NCBI GenBank assembly: GCA_003541445.1
Contig: DPMO01000165.1
Coordinates: 1 to 13,814 of the forward strand
DNA: 13,814 nt
Source: Clostridiales bacterium
GTDB lineage: Bacteria > Bacillota > Sulfobacillia > UBA995 > UBA9673
Direction: 5' to 3'
Shown piece after piece: positions 1-7,477 of this stretch. A program made the position numbers and the translations under genes. The notes under the pieces are model-generated. The model did no database searches and was not told the origin of the DNA. It was given only the letters and a program-made list of their open reading frames with translations. Within the stretch, counting starts at the first letter, position 1, and each line of letters starts with the position of its first letter.

Positions 1-478
1 GCCCGTAGGCCACGTTGTCGAAGATGGAGAACGGGAAAGGGTTCGGCCTTTGGAAGACCATCCCGACCCGCCGGCGGACCTCCACGGGGTCCACCCCCGG
101 GGCGTAGATGTCCTTCCCGTCGAGGAAGACACGCCCCTTGGTTCTCGCGCCGGGGATGACCTCGTTCATGCGGTTCAAGGCGCGCAGGAAGGTCGACTTG
201 CCGCATCCCGAAGGGCCGATGAGGGCCGTGATACGGTTCCTTTCGAACGAGATGGTCACGTCCTTGATGGCCGGCATCGACCCGTACCAGACGCTCAGGG
301 CCTCGGTCCTTATCTTTGTCTCGGCGGCTCCTTCCGGCGCCGGGGCCCGACGGGGTGTGCGCCCGGGTTCAGGCCTCGGCCGGACGACAACCTTCGGTCG
401 GGCCGGGCGCGGGGCCTGGCGCGGCCCGGCGGGCGTGATTCCCAGGGAGGCCGCCTCTGATGAAGGGTCCCGGCTCAA
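1..478 (-). CDS. pstB: PstB, phosphate ABC transporter ATP-binding protein (partial, cut by window edge)
   Basis: This is the ATPase of the Pst high-affinity phosphate importer; it drives phosphate uptake through PstC/PstA at the cytoplasmic face. The first 159 residues are visible; the rest lies beyond position 1. The Walker A motif GPSGCGKST is at residues 88-96, and the Q-loop region reads [19 protein letters not shown], typical of PstB. The family core begins near residue 54 ([13 protein letters not shown]). I chose the TTG at 478-476 because it overlaps the pstA stop (TTGA), follows a GGAGGAGGGGGAG purine stretch, and no ATG or GTG occurs in frame before the core. This gives an unusual N-terminal extension of about 53 residues rich in Pro, Arg and Ala (for example [20 protein letters not shown]). 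The ABC signature and Walker B are not in the window. Identity is certain; the start is likely but not proven. Confidence 0.93.
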   Translation of the reverse strand, partial: MSRDPSSEAASLGITPAGPRQAPRPARPKVVVRPRPEPGRTPRRAPAPEGAAETKIRTEALSVWYGSMPAIKDVTISFERNRITALIGPSGCGKSTFLRALNRMNEVIPGARTKGRVFLDGKDIYAPGVDPVEVRRRVGMVFQRPNPFPFSIFDNVAYG

Positions 479-1416
479 ACTCCCCCTCCTCCCAGCTTGG
501 CCCTCATCCTCGACCGGAGGACGATGGCCACAAGGTTCGACACCAGGACCAGCGTGACGAGGACGAGCGCGGTCCCCAGCCTCAGCTTCGGGTCGGCCTG
601 GGCGACCTCGGTCGAGAGCACGTAAAGGTGGTACGGCAGGGCCATGACCGGGTCGAACGGGGACTGCGGGAGCCGCGGGAGGAAGAACGCCGCGGCCGTG
701 AACATGATCGGCGCCGTTTCCCCCGCCGCCCTCGAGACGGCCAGGATGATCCCTGTCAGGATGCCCGGCATCGCCCCGGGGACGACCACGTGCCTGACCG
801 TGTGCCACTTCGTCGCCCCCAGGGCGAGGCTGGCGTGGCGGTGGCCCTGGGGCACGTTCCGGGCCGCCTCCTCCGTGGCCGCGATGACCACCGGCAGGAC
901 CATGAGCCCCAGGGTGAGACTCCCGGCCATCACGCTGACGCCCATCTTGAGGAAGAACACGAACAGACTCAGGCCGAACAGGCCGTAGACGACAGACGGC
1001 ACCCCCGCCAGGTTCACCACCGCCAGGCGGACCAGGCGGGTGAACAGCGTCGGGCGCGCGTACTCGGAAAGATAGAGCCCGCCGGCCACACCCAGGGGCA
1101 CCGCCACCAGGGACGAGCCGAGCACCAGGAGCAACGTCCCGGCGATGGCCGGGAAGATCCCTCCCGACCTCATCATGTCTTTCGGCCCCTGGGTCAAGAA
1201 CTCCCAGCTGATGGCCGGCAGACCGCCGACCACCAGGTACCCGACGATCCCGACCAAGGGCACAAGGAGCAGCAGGGCCAGGAGCCACAGCACCCCGAAG
1301 GCGACCTTCTCGTGCTGCCGCTTCGCCGCCATCTGTCGCCGGATGGCCGCGGGCAGGAACGGGCCGGGCCTGAGATGAGCCCCGGTCACATTTCTCCTCG
1401 TCCCGGCGCTGAGCAC
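475..1416 (-). CDS. pstA: PstA, phosphate ABC transporter permease
   Basis: One of the two membrane permeases of the Pst phosphate importer, pairing with PstC. The protein is 313 residues. A charged N-terminal tail of about 35 residues precedes TM1 (about 40-63, [17 protein letters not shown]), followed by TM segments around 88-117, 131-155, 162-180, 217-247 and 282-301. The cytoplasmic EAA loop that contacts PstB is at about 180-220 ([20 protein letters not shown]). The GTG start at 1416 abuts the TAG stop of pstC and has a good AAGGAGG site 8 nt upstream. An ATG at codon 29 is an alternative that would give a more usual short tail, but it lacks the clear Shine-Dalgarno site. The stop overlaps the proposed TTG start of pstB, so translation is probably coupled. 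The assignment to PstA rather than PstC rests on gene order and the shorter, typical PstA C-terminus. Confidence 0.95.
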   Translation of the reverse strand: MLSAGTRRNVTGAHLRPGPFLPAAIRRQMAAKRQHEKVAFGVLWLLALLLLVPLVGIVGYLVVGGLPAISWEFLTQGPKDMMRSGGIFPAIAGTLLLVLGSSLVAVPLGVAGGLYLSEYARPTLFTRLVRLAVVNLAGVPSVVYGLFGLSLFVFFLKMGVSVMAGSLTLGLMVLPVVIAATEEAARNVPQGHRHASLALGATKWHTVRHVVVPGAMPGILTGIILAVSRAAGETAPIMFTAAAFFLPRLPQSPFDPVMALPYHLYVLSTEVAQADPKLRLGTALVLVTLVLVSNLVAIVLRSRMRAKLGGGGV

Positions 1417-2316
1417 CTACCTCGCCTCCTTCCGGAGGAGGAAGTCGGCCACCATGTTGACGGCGAAGGTTATCATGAAAAGCGTCGCCCCGACCGAGAA
1501 CAGCGCATGGTAGTGGGGAGTCCCCCAGGGCGTCTCGGCCATCTCGGCGGCCACGGTGGCCGTCATCGTCCGGACCGAGTCGAAGATGTCGAAGGTTATC
1601 TGCGCCGCGTTGCCGGTGACCATCAGCACGGCCATGGTCTCCCCGATGACCCGCCCGAGGCCGAGCATGACCGCGGCCGTGACTCCGGACCTTGCCGCCG
1701 GGAGCGTCACGTGGACCATCGTCTCCCACCGGCTGGCACCCATCGCCAGGGAAGCGGCGCGGTAGGATTCGGGCACGGCCCGGAGGGCGTCCTCGCTCAA
1801 GGTGACGATGGTCGGCAGGGCCATCACCGCCAGGAGGATGGAGCCGTTGAGGGCCGACAGGCCCGAGCCGAGGCCGAAGACGTCACGCAAGAGGGGCGAG
1901 ACGACGGTGAGGCCGATGAAACCGTAGACGACCGAAGGTATCGCCGCGAGGAGCTCCAGGCACGGCTTGAGGAACTCCCTCACCCTGGCCGGAGCGACCT
2001 CGGAGACGAAAAGCGCCACGGCCACCCCGAAAGGCACGGCGATGACGGCCGCTCCCACCGTGACCAGCAGGCTCCCGGTCAGAAGAGGGACGAGCCCGAA
2101 CCGCTGCTCGACCGATGTCGGCCGCCACTCGAGCCCGGTGAAGAACTCCGCGGCCGGGTAGTGACGGAACAGAGGCAGGGCCTCCCGCAGGAGAAAGAAG
2201 AAGACCAGGCCGAGGACCACGAGGGAAACGGAGGCCAAGGACCCCAGGACGAACTCGGCCCTGCGGCTCTCCCGCCTCACGCCCCTTCTGCGCGGACCCC
2301 TGGCCGGTGACATCAC
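1417..2316 (-). CDS. pstC: PstC, phosphate ABC transporter permease
   Basis: Second permease subunit of the Pst phosphate transporter. The protein is 299 residues, normal for the family. A basic N-terminus ([14 protein letters not shown]) precedes TM1 at about 22-44; further membrane spans lie near 76-105, 117-143, 157-172, 212-235 and 270-294. The conserved cytoplasmic EAA loop is at about 174-213 ([20 protein letters not shown]), and the GETMAV motif of phosphate permeases is at 225-230. Two adjacent starts are possible: GTG at 2316 and ATG at 2313. The GGGAGG site lies 10 nt before the GTG, which favours the upstream one. The gene begins 3 nt after the pstS stop and its stop abuts the pstA start, so the pst genes form one tight operon. 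Confidence 0.95.
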   Translation of the reverse strand: MMSPARGPRRRGVRRESRRAEFVLGSLASVSLVVLGLVFFFLLREALPLFRHYPAAEFFTGLEWRPTSVEQRFGLVPLLTGSLLVTVGAAVIAVPFGVAVALFVSEVAPARVREFLKPCLELLAAIPSVVYGFIGLTVVSPLLRDVFGLGSGLSALNGSILLAVMALPTIVTLSEDALRAVPESYRAASLAMGASRWETMVHVTLPAARSGVTAAVMLGLGRVIGETMAVLMVTGNAAQITFDIFDSVRTMTATVAAEMAETPWGTPHYHALFSVGATLFMITFAVNMVADFLLRKEAR

Positions 2317-2319
2317 CTT

Positions 2320-3210
2320 CTAGCGGCCTCCCGCCGGAGGGACGAAGCCTATCTCCTCGGTGATGGCCCTGCCCGTCTCCGAGGTGCAGAACTCGATGAA
2401 GGCCTTGGCCAGAGGGCCGGGTTCACCGGCCGAGTAGATGTAAAGGTTCCTGGCCAGCGGGTAGGCGCCGCTCGTCACGTTCTCCACGGTGGCCTCGACC
2501 GGCTCGGAGGCCTCATCCGCGGCCACCTTGAGGGCGACGACCGCGTCCGTGACGTAGCCCATGCCCACGTAGCCGATTCCGGCGCGGTCCTGCGCCACAG
2601 CCTCGATGATGGCGTAGGTCGACGGAAGAAGCCTGGCCGAAGCCGCGTAGTCCTTGTTCCCCATGACGCGCTCCCTCACGAAGGCGTAGGTCCCGGAACT
2701 GGTCTCACGGCTGTAGATGGTTATGGCCAGGTCGGGCCCGCCGACATCCGCCCAGTTGGTCACCTGCCCCGTGAGGATGTCGGCCAACTGGGACATGGTC
2801 AGCTCACGGACGGGGTTGGAGGGATGCACGATCATGGTGACCGCGTCAACGGCCACGACGTACTCCACCGGAGGCCTGCCCCTGTCGATGAGGGCCTGGC
2901 GCTCGAAATCGTTCACCTCGCGCGACGCGGTGGCCAGGTCGACCGAGCCCTCTATGAGCCCCGCGAACCCGGTGGACGAACCGCCTCCCGAGACCGACAC
3001 CTGCACGCCGGGGTTGGCCTCCATGAAGGCTTCGGCCCAGGCCGCCGAGAGGTTCACCAGGGTGTCCGAGCCCCGGACCACCAAAGTCCCGCCGGGCCCC
3101 TCGCCGTCGGCCGCCGTCCCGGGCCCGCACCCCGGTAGCGCTCCGCCGACCAGGAGCACGGCCAGGGCCAGGCCGAGGGTCGTCCTTCCCGTGTGCGCTC
3201 CTCTTCCTAT
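2320..3210 (-). CDS. pstS: PstS, phosphate-binding lipoprotein (start codon unclear, ATA proposed)
   Basis: Extracellular phosphate-binding lipoprotein that delivers phosphate to PstC/PstA. With the start proposed here it is 296 residues. A lipoprotein signal peptide runs from a basic n-region (GRGAHTGRTT) through a hydrophobic core (LGLALAVLLVGGA) to the lipobox LPGC, with the lipidated Cys at 28. The phosphate-binding signatures are GSDTL (47-51), SGGGSSTGF (74-82) and SRETSSGTYAF (167-177). The frame is open far upstream, but the only ATG (3345) lacks a ribosome site, lies inside the putative PhoP box and would give a 55-residue hydrophilic lead. The in-frame GTG lies inside the signal core. 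The ATA at 3210-3208 follows GGGGGAGAGGGG at ideal spacing and gives a perfect signal peptide. The PstS identity is certain; the start is an inference, and a sequence error upstream would be an alternative explanation. Confidence 0.9.
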   Translation of the reverse strand: MGRGAHTGRTTLGLALAVLLVGGALPGCGPGTAADGEGPGGTLVVRGSDTLVNLSAAWAEAFMEANPGVQVSVSGGGSSTGFAGLIEGSVDLATASREVNDFERQALIDRGRPPVEYVVAVDAVTMIVHPSNPVRELTMSQLADILTGQVTNWADVGGPDLAITIYSRETSSGTYAFVRERVMGNKDYAASARLLPSTYAIIEAVAQDRAGIGYVGMGYVTDAVVALKVAADEASEPVEATVENVTSGAYPLARNLYIYSAGEPGPLAKAFIEFCTSETGRAITEEIGFVPPAGGR

Positions 3211-3257
3211 GACCCCTCTCCCCCTCTCCCTCCGGAGGTGCTCTCCTCCCCGGAGGT

Positions 3258-3279
3258 GGTGCCGGCACGCGCCGGCACC
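3258..3279 (-). other. Stem-loop in the pstS leader
   Basis: A perfect 9-bp inverted repeat, GGTGCCGGC and GCCGGCACC with a 4-nt loop, lies between the putative Pho box and the pstS coding region, so it would form in the 5' leader of the pst transcript. No T-run follows on the minus strand, so it is not a classical terminator. Just downstream the leader holds two copies of CACCTCCGG 18 bp apart (3250-3258 and 3232-3240), each able to pair with nearby GGAGG sequences. The role is unknown; mRNA stability or translational control of pstS is possible. Confidence 0.45.
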
Positions 3280-3320
3280 CCCTTCATCCTGTCTCTCGGG
3301 ACCACACGGTAGCGGACAGG

Positions 3321-3359
3321 CCTTAAGGACGGGTTGTCCTTTCATGAAGACTTCGTTAA
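3321..3359 (-). promoter_or_regulatory. Putative PhoP-binding site (Pho box) upstream of pstS
   Basis: Read on the minus strand, four hexamers start exactly 11 bp apart: TTAACG (3359-3354), TTCATG (3348-3343), ACAACC (3337-3332) and TTAAGG (3326-3321). The known Bacillus PhoP box is repeats of TT(A/C/T)A(C/T)A with 5-bp spacers, so three of the four are good to fair matches and the third is weak. The spot is visibly AT-richer than its surroundings and lies between phoR and pstS, where phosphate-starvation control of the pst operon is expected. The -10 element is not obvious; a GCTACC-like sequence just downstream is a weak candidate. The site also contains the inverted repeat AAGGAC-AACCC-GTCCTT. 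Confidence 0.55.
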
Positions 3360-3398
3360 GGTCGGAGGGCACCGGGACGGGAAGCGCCCTCGGCGGTC

Positions 3399-5228
3399 TC
3401 AGTCTAGCGGCAGCCTCATCCAGAAGCAGCATCCGGTGCCAGGTCCGCCCGAGCGGACCCCGACGGTGCCGCCGTGAGCCTGGACGACATGTTTGACGAT
3501 GGCGAGTCCCAGGCCGGTGCCCCCGGCCTCGCGAGAGCGGTCTGCGTCGGCCCGGTAGAACCGTTCGAAGACCCACGGGACGGCCTCAGGTCCGAGCCCG
3601 GGTCCCGTATCGGTCACCGAGATCTCCGCCCAAGGCCGCCCTCCCGGGTCCTTCCCTACGGCGGGCGGTCCGGCGAGGTCCACCGTGACCCTCCCTCCCG
3701 ACGGAGTGAACTTCACCGCGTTGTCGAGAAGGTTGCCCAAGGCGCGCTCGAGGTAGTGCTCGTCACCGCTCACCGTGAGCTCGACCTCCGGAAGGTGGAT
3801 CACGAGAGTGACGCCCTTTTGCTCCATGGCCGGACGGAACCTCTCGGCGACACGCGAGACGAGGGAGTTGAGTCCGACAGGGGCCCGCTCGAGACGCGCC
3901 TCGCAGGACTCGAGCTTGGCGAGCTCGAGCAGGTCCTTCACCAGCCGCTCGAGCCGGTCCGACTCGCGGGCGATATGGGCCAGGAAGCGGGCGGCCGTCT
4001 CGGGTTCGTCCATCGCTCCGGCCGCCAGGGTCTCTGACAGGGCCTTTATGGACGCCACGGGGGTCTTGAGCTCGTGGGAGACATTGGCCACCAGCTCACG
4101 CCTGACCCTCGCGTCCCGGCGGGTCGGGCCGAGGTCCTCGAAGACCAGGACGGCCCCTAGAAGTCTCTCCGAGGCGTCCCTGAGGGGGGAGATGCTGATG
4201 TGCACGGCGGAGTCCGGCCCGCGCCCGGTCTCGACCTCGAGCCTCGAGCTCTCTCCGCGCTCGAGAGCCGCCCCGAGGGCCTGGGTGAGGGGATAGCTTC
4301 TGAAAAGGGTGGAGTAATGGCGGTCCCGCACGTCCTCCAGTCTGAAGCCCAGGATGCGCTCTGCGGCCGGGTTGGCCCCGGTGATGGTGTAGTCCCGGCT
4401 CACCTCGAGCACCCCGGACGGTAGCCCCGTGACGAGCGTCTCCAGGTGCCTTCTGGCCGTGTCGACCTCGGCCATGCGGGCCTGCAGGGCCGAGGCGAGA
4501 TGATTGAGGCTCGCGCCGAGCTCGGCCGCTTCCCGGGGCCCGTCGACAGGTGCCCGCACCTGAAGGTTCCCCCTCGCCATCTCCCTGGCGACCTCGCTCA
4601 TCTCCCGCAGCGGGCCCGTGATTCGCCCCGCCGACCGCAGGGCGAGGACCACGGCCAGAAGACACACGGTCAGGAAGGGGACAAGGGTGATGGACCGGAA
4701 GCGGGCGAGGGCGGTGGAAACGAAGGCCATGTCGAGCGACAGCCTCGTCACGAGACCGTCCCCGGTCATCACCGCGACATAGAGCATCTCCGAACCCAGG
4801 GTCGCACTCCGTCTGATGCTGACGCCTGTCCGGCCCCGGAGGGCCGTCCTCACCTCGGGGCGGTCGGCGTGGTTCTCCATGGAGGAAGGGTCGGCCTCCG
4901 AGTCGGCCAGGACCCGACCGTCACGGGCGATGAGGGTCACCCGCGCTCCGGTGAGACGCGAGACCTCACGGGCGAGAGCGGCCAGGGTCTCGGGGCTCTG
5001 TCCGCTGTTCACACCGCTCCCCGCGACCCGGGCCGTGCGGGCCAAGTCGTCCACGAGGAAGTCGACGAAGACGTCCTTCTCCCCGTAGTAGAGGAAAAGG
5101 CCCACAAGGACGCCGGCCAGCACGATGAGGCCGACGTAGGAAGCGGCCAGGCGGGTCCCGTAGCCACTCAGGAACCGGGCGCCCCCCTCCGACCCGGAGC
5201 CGGTCCGAGCCGCAGTCGTGCTCGTCAT
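3399..5228 (-). CDS. phoR: PhoR-type sensor histidine kinase of the phosphate-starvation system
   Basis: Membrane sensor kinase of 609 residues that would phosphorylate the adjacent PhoP under phosphate limitation. Domains in order: TM1 at about 28-48; an extracytoplasmic sensor domain at 49-177 with the motif VLADSEADPSSMENHADRPE typical of Bacillota PhoR; TM2 at about 179-198; HAMP at about 199-252; PAS at about 262-365; dimerisation/phosphoacceptor domain with the H-box NVSHELKTP and phosphorylatable His385; and an ATPase domain with N-box GNLLDNAVKF (498-507), G1 DTGPGLG (540-546), F-box FERFYR (554-559) and G2 GGTGLGLAIV (569-578). The ATG start lies 2 nt after the phoP stop with GGAGG 7 nt upstream, so the pair is translationally linked. 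All catalytic motifs are intact. Its position directly before pstSCAB supports the PhoR call over other kinases of the same architecture. Confidence 0.92.
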   Translation of the reverse strand: MTSTTAARTGSGSEGGARFLSGYGTRLAASYVGLIVLAGVLVGLFLYYGEKDVFVDFLVDDLARTARVAGSGVNSGQSPETLAALAREVSRLTGARVTLIARDGRVLADSEADPSSMENHADRPEVRTALRGRTGVSIRRSATLGSEMLYVAVMTGDGLVTRLSLDMAFVSTALARFRSITLVPFLTVCLLAVVLALRSAGRITGPLREMSEVAREMARGNLQVRAPVDGPREAAELGASLNHLASALQARMAEVDTARRHLETLVTGLPSGVLEVSRDYTITGANPAAERILGFRLEDVRDRHYSTLFRSYPLTQALGAALERGESSRLEVETGRGPDSAVHISISPLRDASERLLGAVLVFEDLGPTRRDARVRRELVANVSHELKTPVASIKALSETLAAGAMDEPETAARFLAHIARESDRLERLVKDLLELAKLESCEARLERAPVGLNSLVSRVAERFRPAMEQKGVTLVIHLPEVELTVSGDEHYLERALGNLLDNAVKFTPSGGRVTVDLAGPPAVGKDPGGRPWAEISVTDTGPGLGPEAVPWVFERFYRADADRSREAGGTGLGLAIVKHVVQAHGGTVGVRSGGPGTGCCFWMRLPLD

Positions 5229-5230
5229 CC

Positions 5231-5974
5231 TCAGCCCTCCTCAGCGGGGAGGGGCCGCAGCTTGTAGCCGTAGCCGCGCACGGTCAGGATGAGCCGAGGC
5301 TCGGAGGGGGCGTCCTCGAGCTTCTCCCGGAGGTGGCGGATGTGCACGTCGACGGTCCTCTCGTCCCCGAAAGCGTCCTCACCCCACGCCAGCCGGATCA
5401 GCTGTCCGCGGCTGAGGGCCTGACCGGGATGGGACGCCAGGGCCTCCAGGAGCCTGAACTCCGTCGGCGTGAGACCGACCGGCTCGCCTTTCTTTCGCAC
5501 CTCTCTCCCCGCAAGGTCCAGGACCAGGTCGGGAGTGAGGGTCACCCGTCGGCCGTCCCGTCCTGACGCGGACTCCCCCCGCTCCACGCCGGCGCCCGGG
5601 CGACCGGCCCTCCTCAGCACGGCGCGGACCCGGGCGACGAGCTCTCTGGGGCTGAAGGGTTTGGTGACGTAGTCGTCCGCTCCGGTCTCCAGGCCCAGGA
5701 CCCGGTCGAGCTCGCTGTCGCGGGCCGTGAGCATGACCACCGGAAGGGAGGGGTGCCGCTCCCGCAGGGTGCGACAGACGGTCAGCCCGTCGAGCTCCGG
5801 CAGCATCAGGTCGAGGATGACCAGGTCCGGCGGGGCGTCTTCGACCAGCCTCAGGGCCTCACGCCCGCTCAGGGCGACCACCGTCTCGAACCCCGCCTGG
5901 CGCAGATTGTAGGTGACGACATCGGTCAGGGCCGGCTCGTCGTCCACCACCAGGATGGTCTGGGGTCTGTCCAC
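5231..5974 (-). CDS. phoP: PhoP-type response regulator (OmpR family)
   Basis: DNA-binding response regulator of 247 residues, partner of the PhoR-type kinase encoded immediately downstream. The receiver domain (about 5-120) has the acidic pair D11/D12, phosphoacceptor Asp55 (LVILDLMLPELDG), Thr83 and Lys105 (DDYVTKPFSPRELVAR). A linker of about 25 residues leads to the winged-helix DNA-binding domain (about 147-240), with the typical GLTPTEFRLLEAL and ERTVDVHIRHLREKLE segments and the C-terminal wing TVRGYGYKL. The start is GTG at 5974, preceded by GGTGGAGGGAGA. The likely target is the repeat array upstream of pstS. I saw no comparable TTAACN repeats in the 88-nt gap upstream of phoP itself, so autoregulation is not evident. 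Close relatives include WalR-like regulators, but the pst neighbourhood favours PhoP. Confidence 0.92.
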   Translation of the reverse strand: MDRPQTILVVDDEPALTDVVTYNLRQAGFETVVALSGREALRLVEDAPPDLVILDLMLPELDGLTVCRTLRERHPSLPVVMLTARDSELDRVLGLETGADDYVTKPFSPRELVARVRAVLRRAGRPGAGVERGESASGRDGRRVTLTPDLVLDLAGREVRKKGEPVGLTPTEFRLLEALASHPGQALSRGQLIRLAWGEDAFGDERTVDVHIRHLREKLEDAPSEPRLILTVRGYGYKLRPLPAEEG

Positions 5975-6016
5975 TCTCCCTCCACCCCTTCCCTCCGCCC
6001 CCTGTAAGCACCAGGA

Positions 6017-6035
6017 GGCCCTCCGCCGGAGGGCC
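6017..6035 (-). terminator. Hairpin between the oxidoreductase operon and phoP, possible terminator
   Basis: A perfect 8-bp inverted repeat, GGCCCTCC and GGAGGGCC with a 3-nt loop, lies 27 nt after the stop of the gamma-subunit gene and 42 nt before phoP. It is well placed to separate the two transcription units. No T-tract follows on the minus strand (TCCTGGTGCTTACAGG), so it would not be a canonical intrinsic terminator; it may act with Rho or stabilise the 3' end. Confidence 0.4.
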
Positions 6036-6062
6036 GTCCCGCCTGCAAGAGAGCTGCCGCCG

Positions 6063-6623
6063 TCAGGCGGTGCGGTCCTGGAGCCTCTTCCTCGCCTCCA
6101 GGGCCCCGGCCTCGAGGGCCTTCTCGTTCAGGGGCAGAAGATGCCGGCGGTGTTCCGGCAGGGTCTTCTTGAGGGCCTCGAGCACGGAGGAGGGCTTCAC
6201 CACCGGACTGACCTCCAGGAAGGCCCCCAGGGCGACCATGTTCGCCACCCTGAAGTCCCCGAGGTCGCTGGCGATGTCGGTCACCGGCAGGGCGACCAAC
6301 GTCAGGTCCTCGCGCCCGGGAAGGCGGTCGCAAAGAGAGGTGTTGAGGACGAGGATGCCGCCGGGCTTGACGGCCTTCTCGAACTTGTCGAGGGAGGGCC
6401 TGTTCATGATGATGCAGGCGTCGGGCCTCGTGGTGAGCGGGGACCCCACCGGCTTGTCCGAGACGACGACCGTGCAGTAGGCCGCGCCGCCGCGCATCTC
6501 AGGCCCGTAGGAGGGCAACCAGGTCACCTCCCGGCCCTCGTCCATCGCGGCGTAGGCCAGGAGCTGACCCATGGACATGACTCCCTGTCCCCCGAAACCG
6601 GACATGATTATCGCCAGCTTCAT
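6063..6623 (-). CDS. 2-oxoacid:ferredoxin oxidoreductase, gamma subunit (VorC/KorC-like)
   Basis: Small catalytic subunit (186 residues) of a four-subunit CoA-dependent 2-oxoacid:ferredoxin oxidoreductase, the domain associated with CoA handling in this family. It starts with the conserved glycine-rich MSGFGGQGV segment (7-15). It continues with the typical SYGPEMRGGAAYCTVVVSD stretch (38-56), DACIIMNRPSLDKF (68-81) and a late LGAFLEVSP motif. The ATG start overlaps the stop of the beta-subunit gene by four bases (ATGA), so the subunits are translationally coupled and made in equal amounts. It is the last gene of the operon, followed by a hairpin. Whether the enzyme prefers branched-chain 2-oxo acids or 2-oxoglutarate cannot be read from this subunit; the dehydrogenases upstream suggest branched-chain substrates. 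Confidence 0.9.
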   Translation of the reverse strand: MKLAIIMSGFGGQGVMSMGQLLAYAAMDEGREVTWLPSYGPEMRGGAAYCTVVVSDKPVGSPLTTRPDACIIMNRPSLDKFEKAVKPGGILVLNTSLCDRLPGREDLTLVALPVTDIASDLGDFRVANMVALGAFLEVSPVVKPSSVLEALKKTLPEHRRHLLPLNEKALEAGALEARKRLQDRTA

Positions 6624-7477
6624 CCGGCCGCCTCCCCCCGCCTCTCAGCCCCGTCGGAGCCGCCCGCGGCCGGCCGGACCGGCGAGCTGGCCGCCTCCGC
6701 CCCGGCCTCGGTCCAGTCCTTGAAGACGCCGAGCGGGTAGACGGGGACCATGTGCGTCTCGATCCATCTCAGGGCGTCACCCGGGCTCATCTTCCAGTTG
6801 ACGCTGCAGCTCGACAGGAGCTCCACCAATCCGAGCCCCCGCTCTTCGAGCTGGGCCTCGAAGGCCTTGCGGATGGCCTTCTTGGCCCTGGCGATGCTCT
6901 GCGGGCTCGACAGGGCCTGCCGGGCGACGTAGGCCGCGCCGTCCAGGACGGAGATCATCTCGCAGACGCGGATGGGATAGCCGGCCCTCTGCGGACGCCG
7001 CCCCCCGGGAGACGTCGTCGTCTCCTGGCCCACGAGCGTCGTGGGGGCCATCTGTCCCCCGGTCATCCCGAAGATGGCGTTGTTGATGAAAATCACCGTG
7101 AGGTTCTCACCACGCATGGCCGCGTGCACAATCTCCGCCGTGCCGATGGCGGCAAGGTCCCCGTCGCCCTGGTAGGTGAAGACGACGGTCTCAGGGCGGA
7201 CCCTTTTCACCCCGGTCGCCACGGCGGGAGCCCGCCCGTGGGCGGCTTGCAGCATGTCCACGTCGAAGTACTTGTAGGCCAGGACCGAGCAGCCCACCGA
7301 AGCGATACCCACCGCACGCTCCCTGATGTCGAGCTCGTCGATCACCTCGGCCACCAGGCGGTGGGCGATACCGTGGGTGCAGCCGGGGCAGTAGTGGGTC
7401 ACGACATCGGTCAGGCTCCGCGGCCTCTCGTAGACGATCTCCGTTCCGCTGGGGCGCTCCCAGGTCCGGGAGGTCAT
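6620..7477 (-). CDS. 2-oxoacid:ferredoxin oxidoreductase, beta subunit (thiamine-diphosphate binding; VorA/KorB-like)
   Basis: Catalytic subunit (285 residues) that carries thiamine diphosphate and the proximal 4Fe-4S cluster. The ThDP/Mg site is visible as GDGDLAAIGTAEIVHA (104-119) followed by NNAIFGMTGGQ (132-142). Cysteines placed as in the family to hold the cluster are Cys30 and Cys33 (CPGCTHG), Cys63 (VGCS) and Cys224 (LSSCSVNW). The last 40 or so residues are low-complexity, Ala/Gly-rich (EAGAEAASSPVRPAAGGSDG) and look like a dispensable tail. The ATG overlaps the alpha stop (ATGA) and the stop overlaps the gamma start. The reaction is oxidative decarboxylation of a 2-oxo acid to acyl-CoA with reduction of ferredoxin. 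Substrate class (branched-chain or 2-oxoglutarate) is inferred from context only. Confidence 0.9.
   Translation of the reverse strand: MTSRTWERPSGTEIVYERPRSLTDVVTHYCPGCTHGIAHRLVAEVIDELDIRERAVGIASVGCSVLAYKYFDVDMLQAAHGRAPAVATGVKRVRPETVVFTYQGDGDLAAIGTAEIVHAAMRGENLTVIFINNAIFGMTGGQMAPTTLVGQETTTSPGGRRPQRAGYPIRVCEMISVLDGAAYVARQALSSPQSIARAKKAIRKAFEAQLEERGLGLVELLSSCSVNWKMSPGDALRWIETHMVPVYPLGVFKDWTEAGAEAASSPVRPAAGGSDGAERRGEAAG

Noticed and set aside
460..2310. Long plus-strand open frame opposite pstA and pstC (616 codons), and similar ones at 12423-13697 and 4446-5267
   Set aside because: They are antisense shadows of well-recognised genes in GC-rich DNA. Their proteins are repetitive in Arg, Gly, His, Asp and Pro and match nothing.
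3346..3576. Extension of the pstS frame into phoR
   Set aside because: It is antiparallel in sense to nothing but overlaps the end of phoR in another frame, has no signal-like sequence, and phoR is clearly the real gene there.
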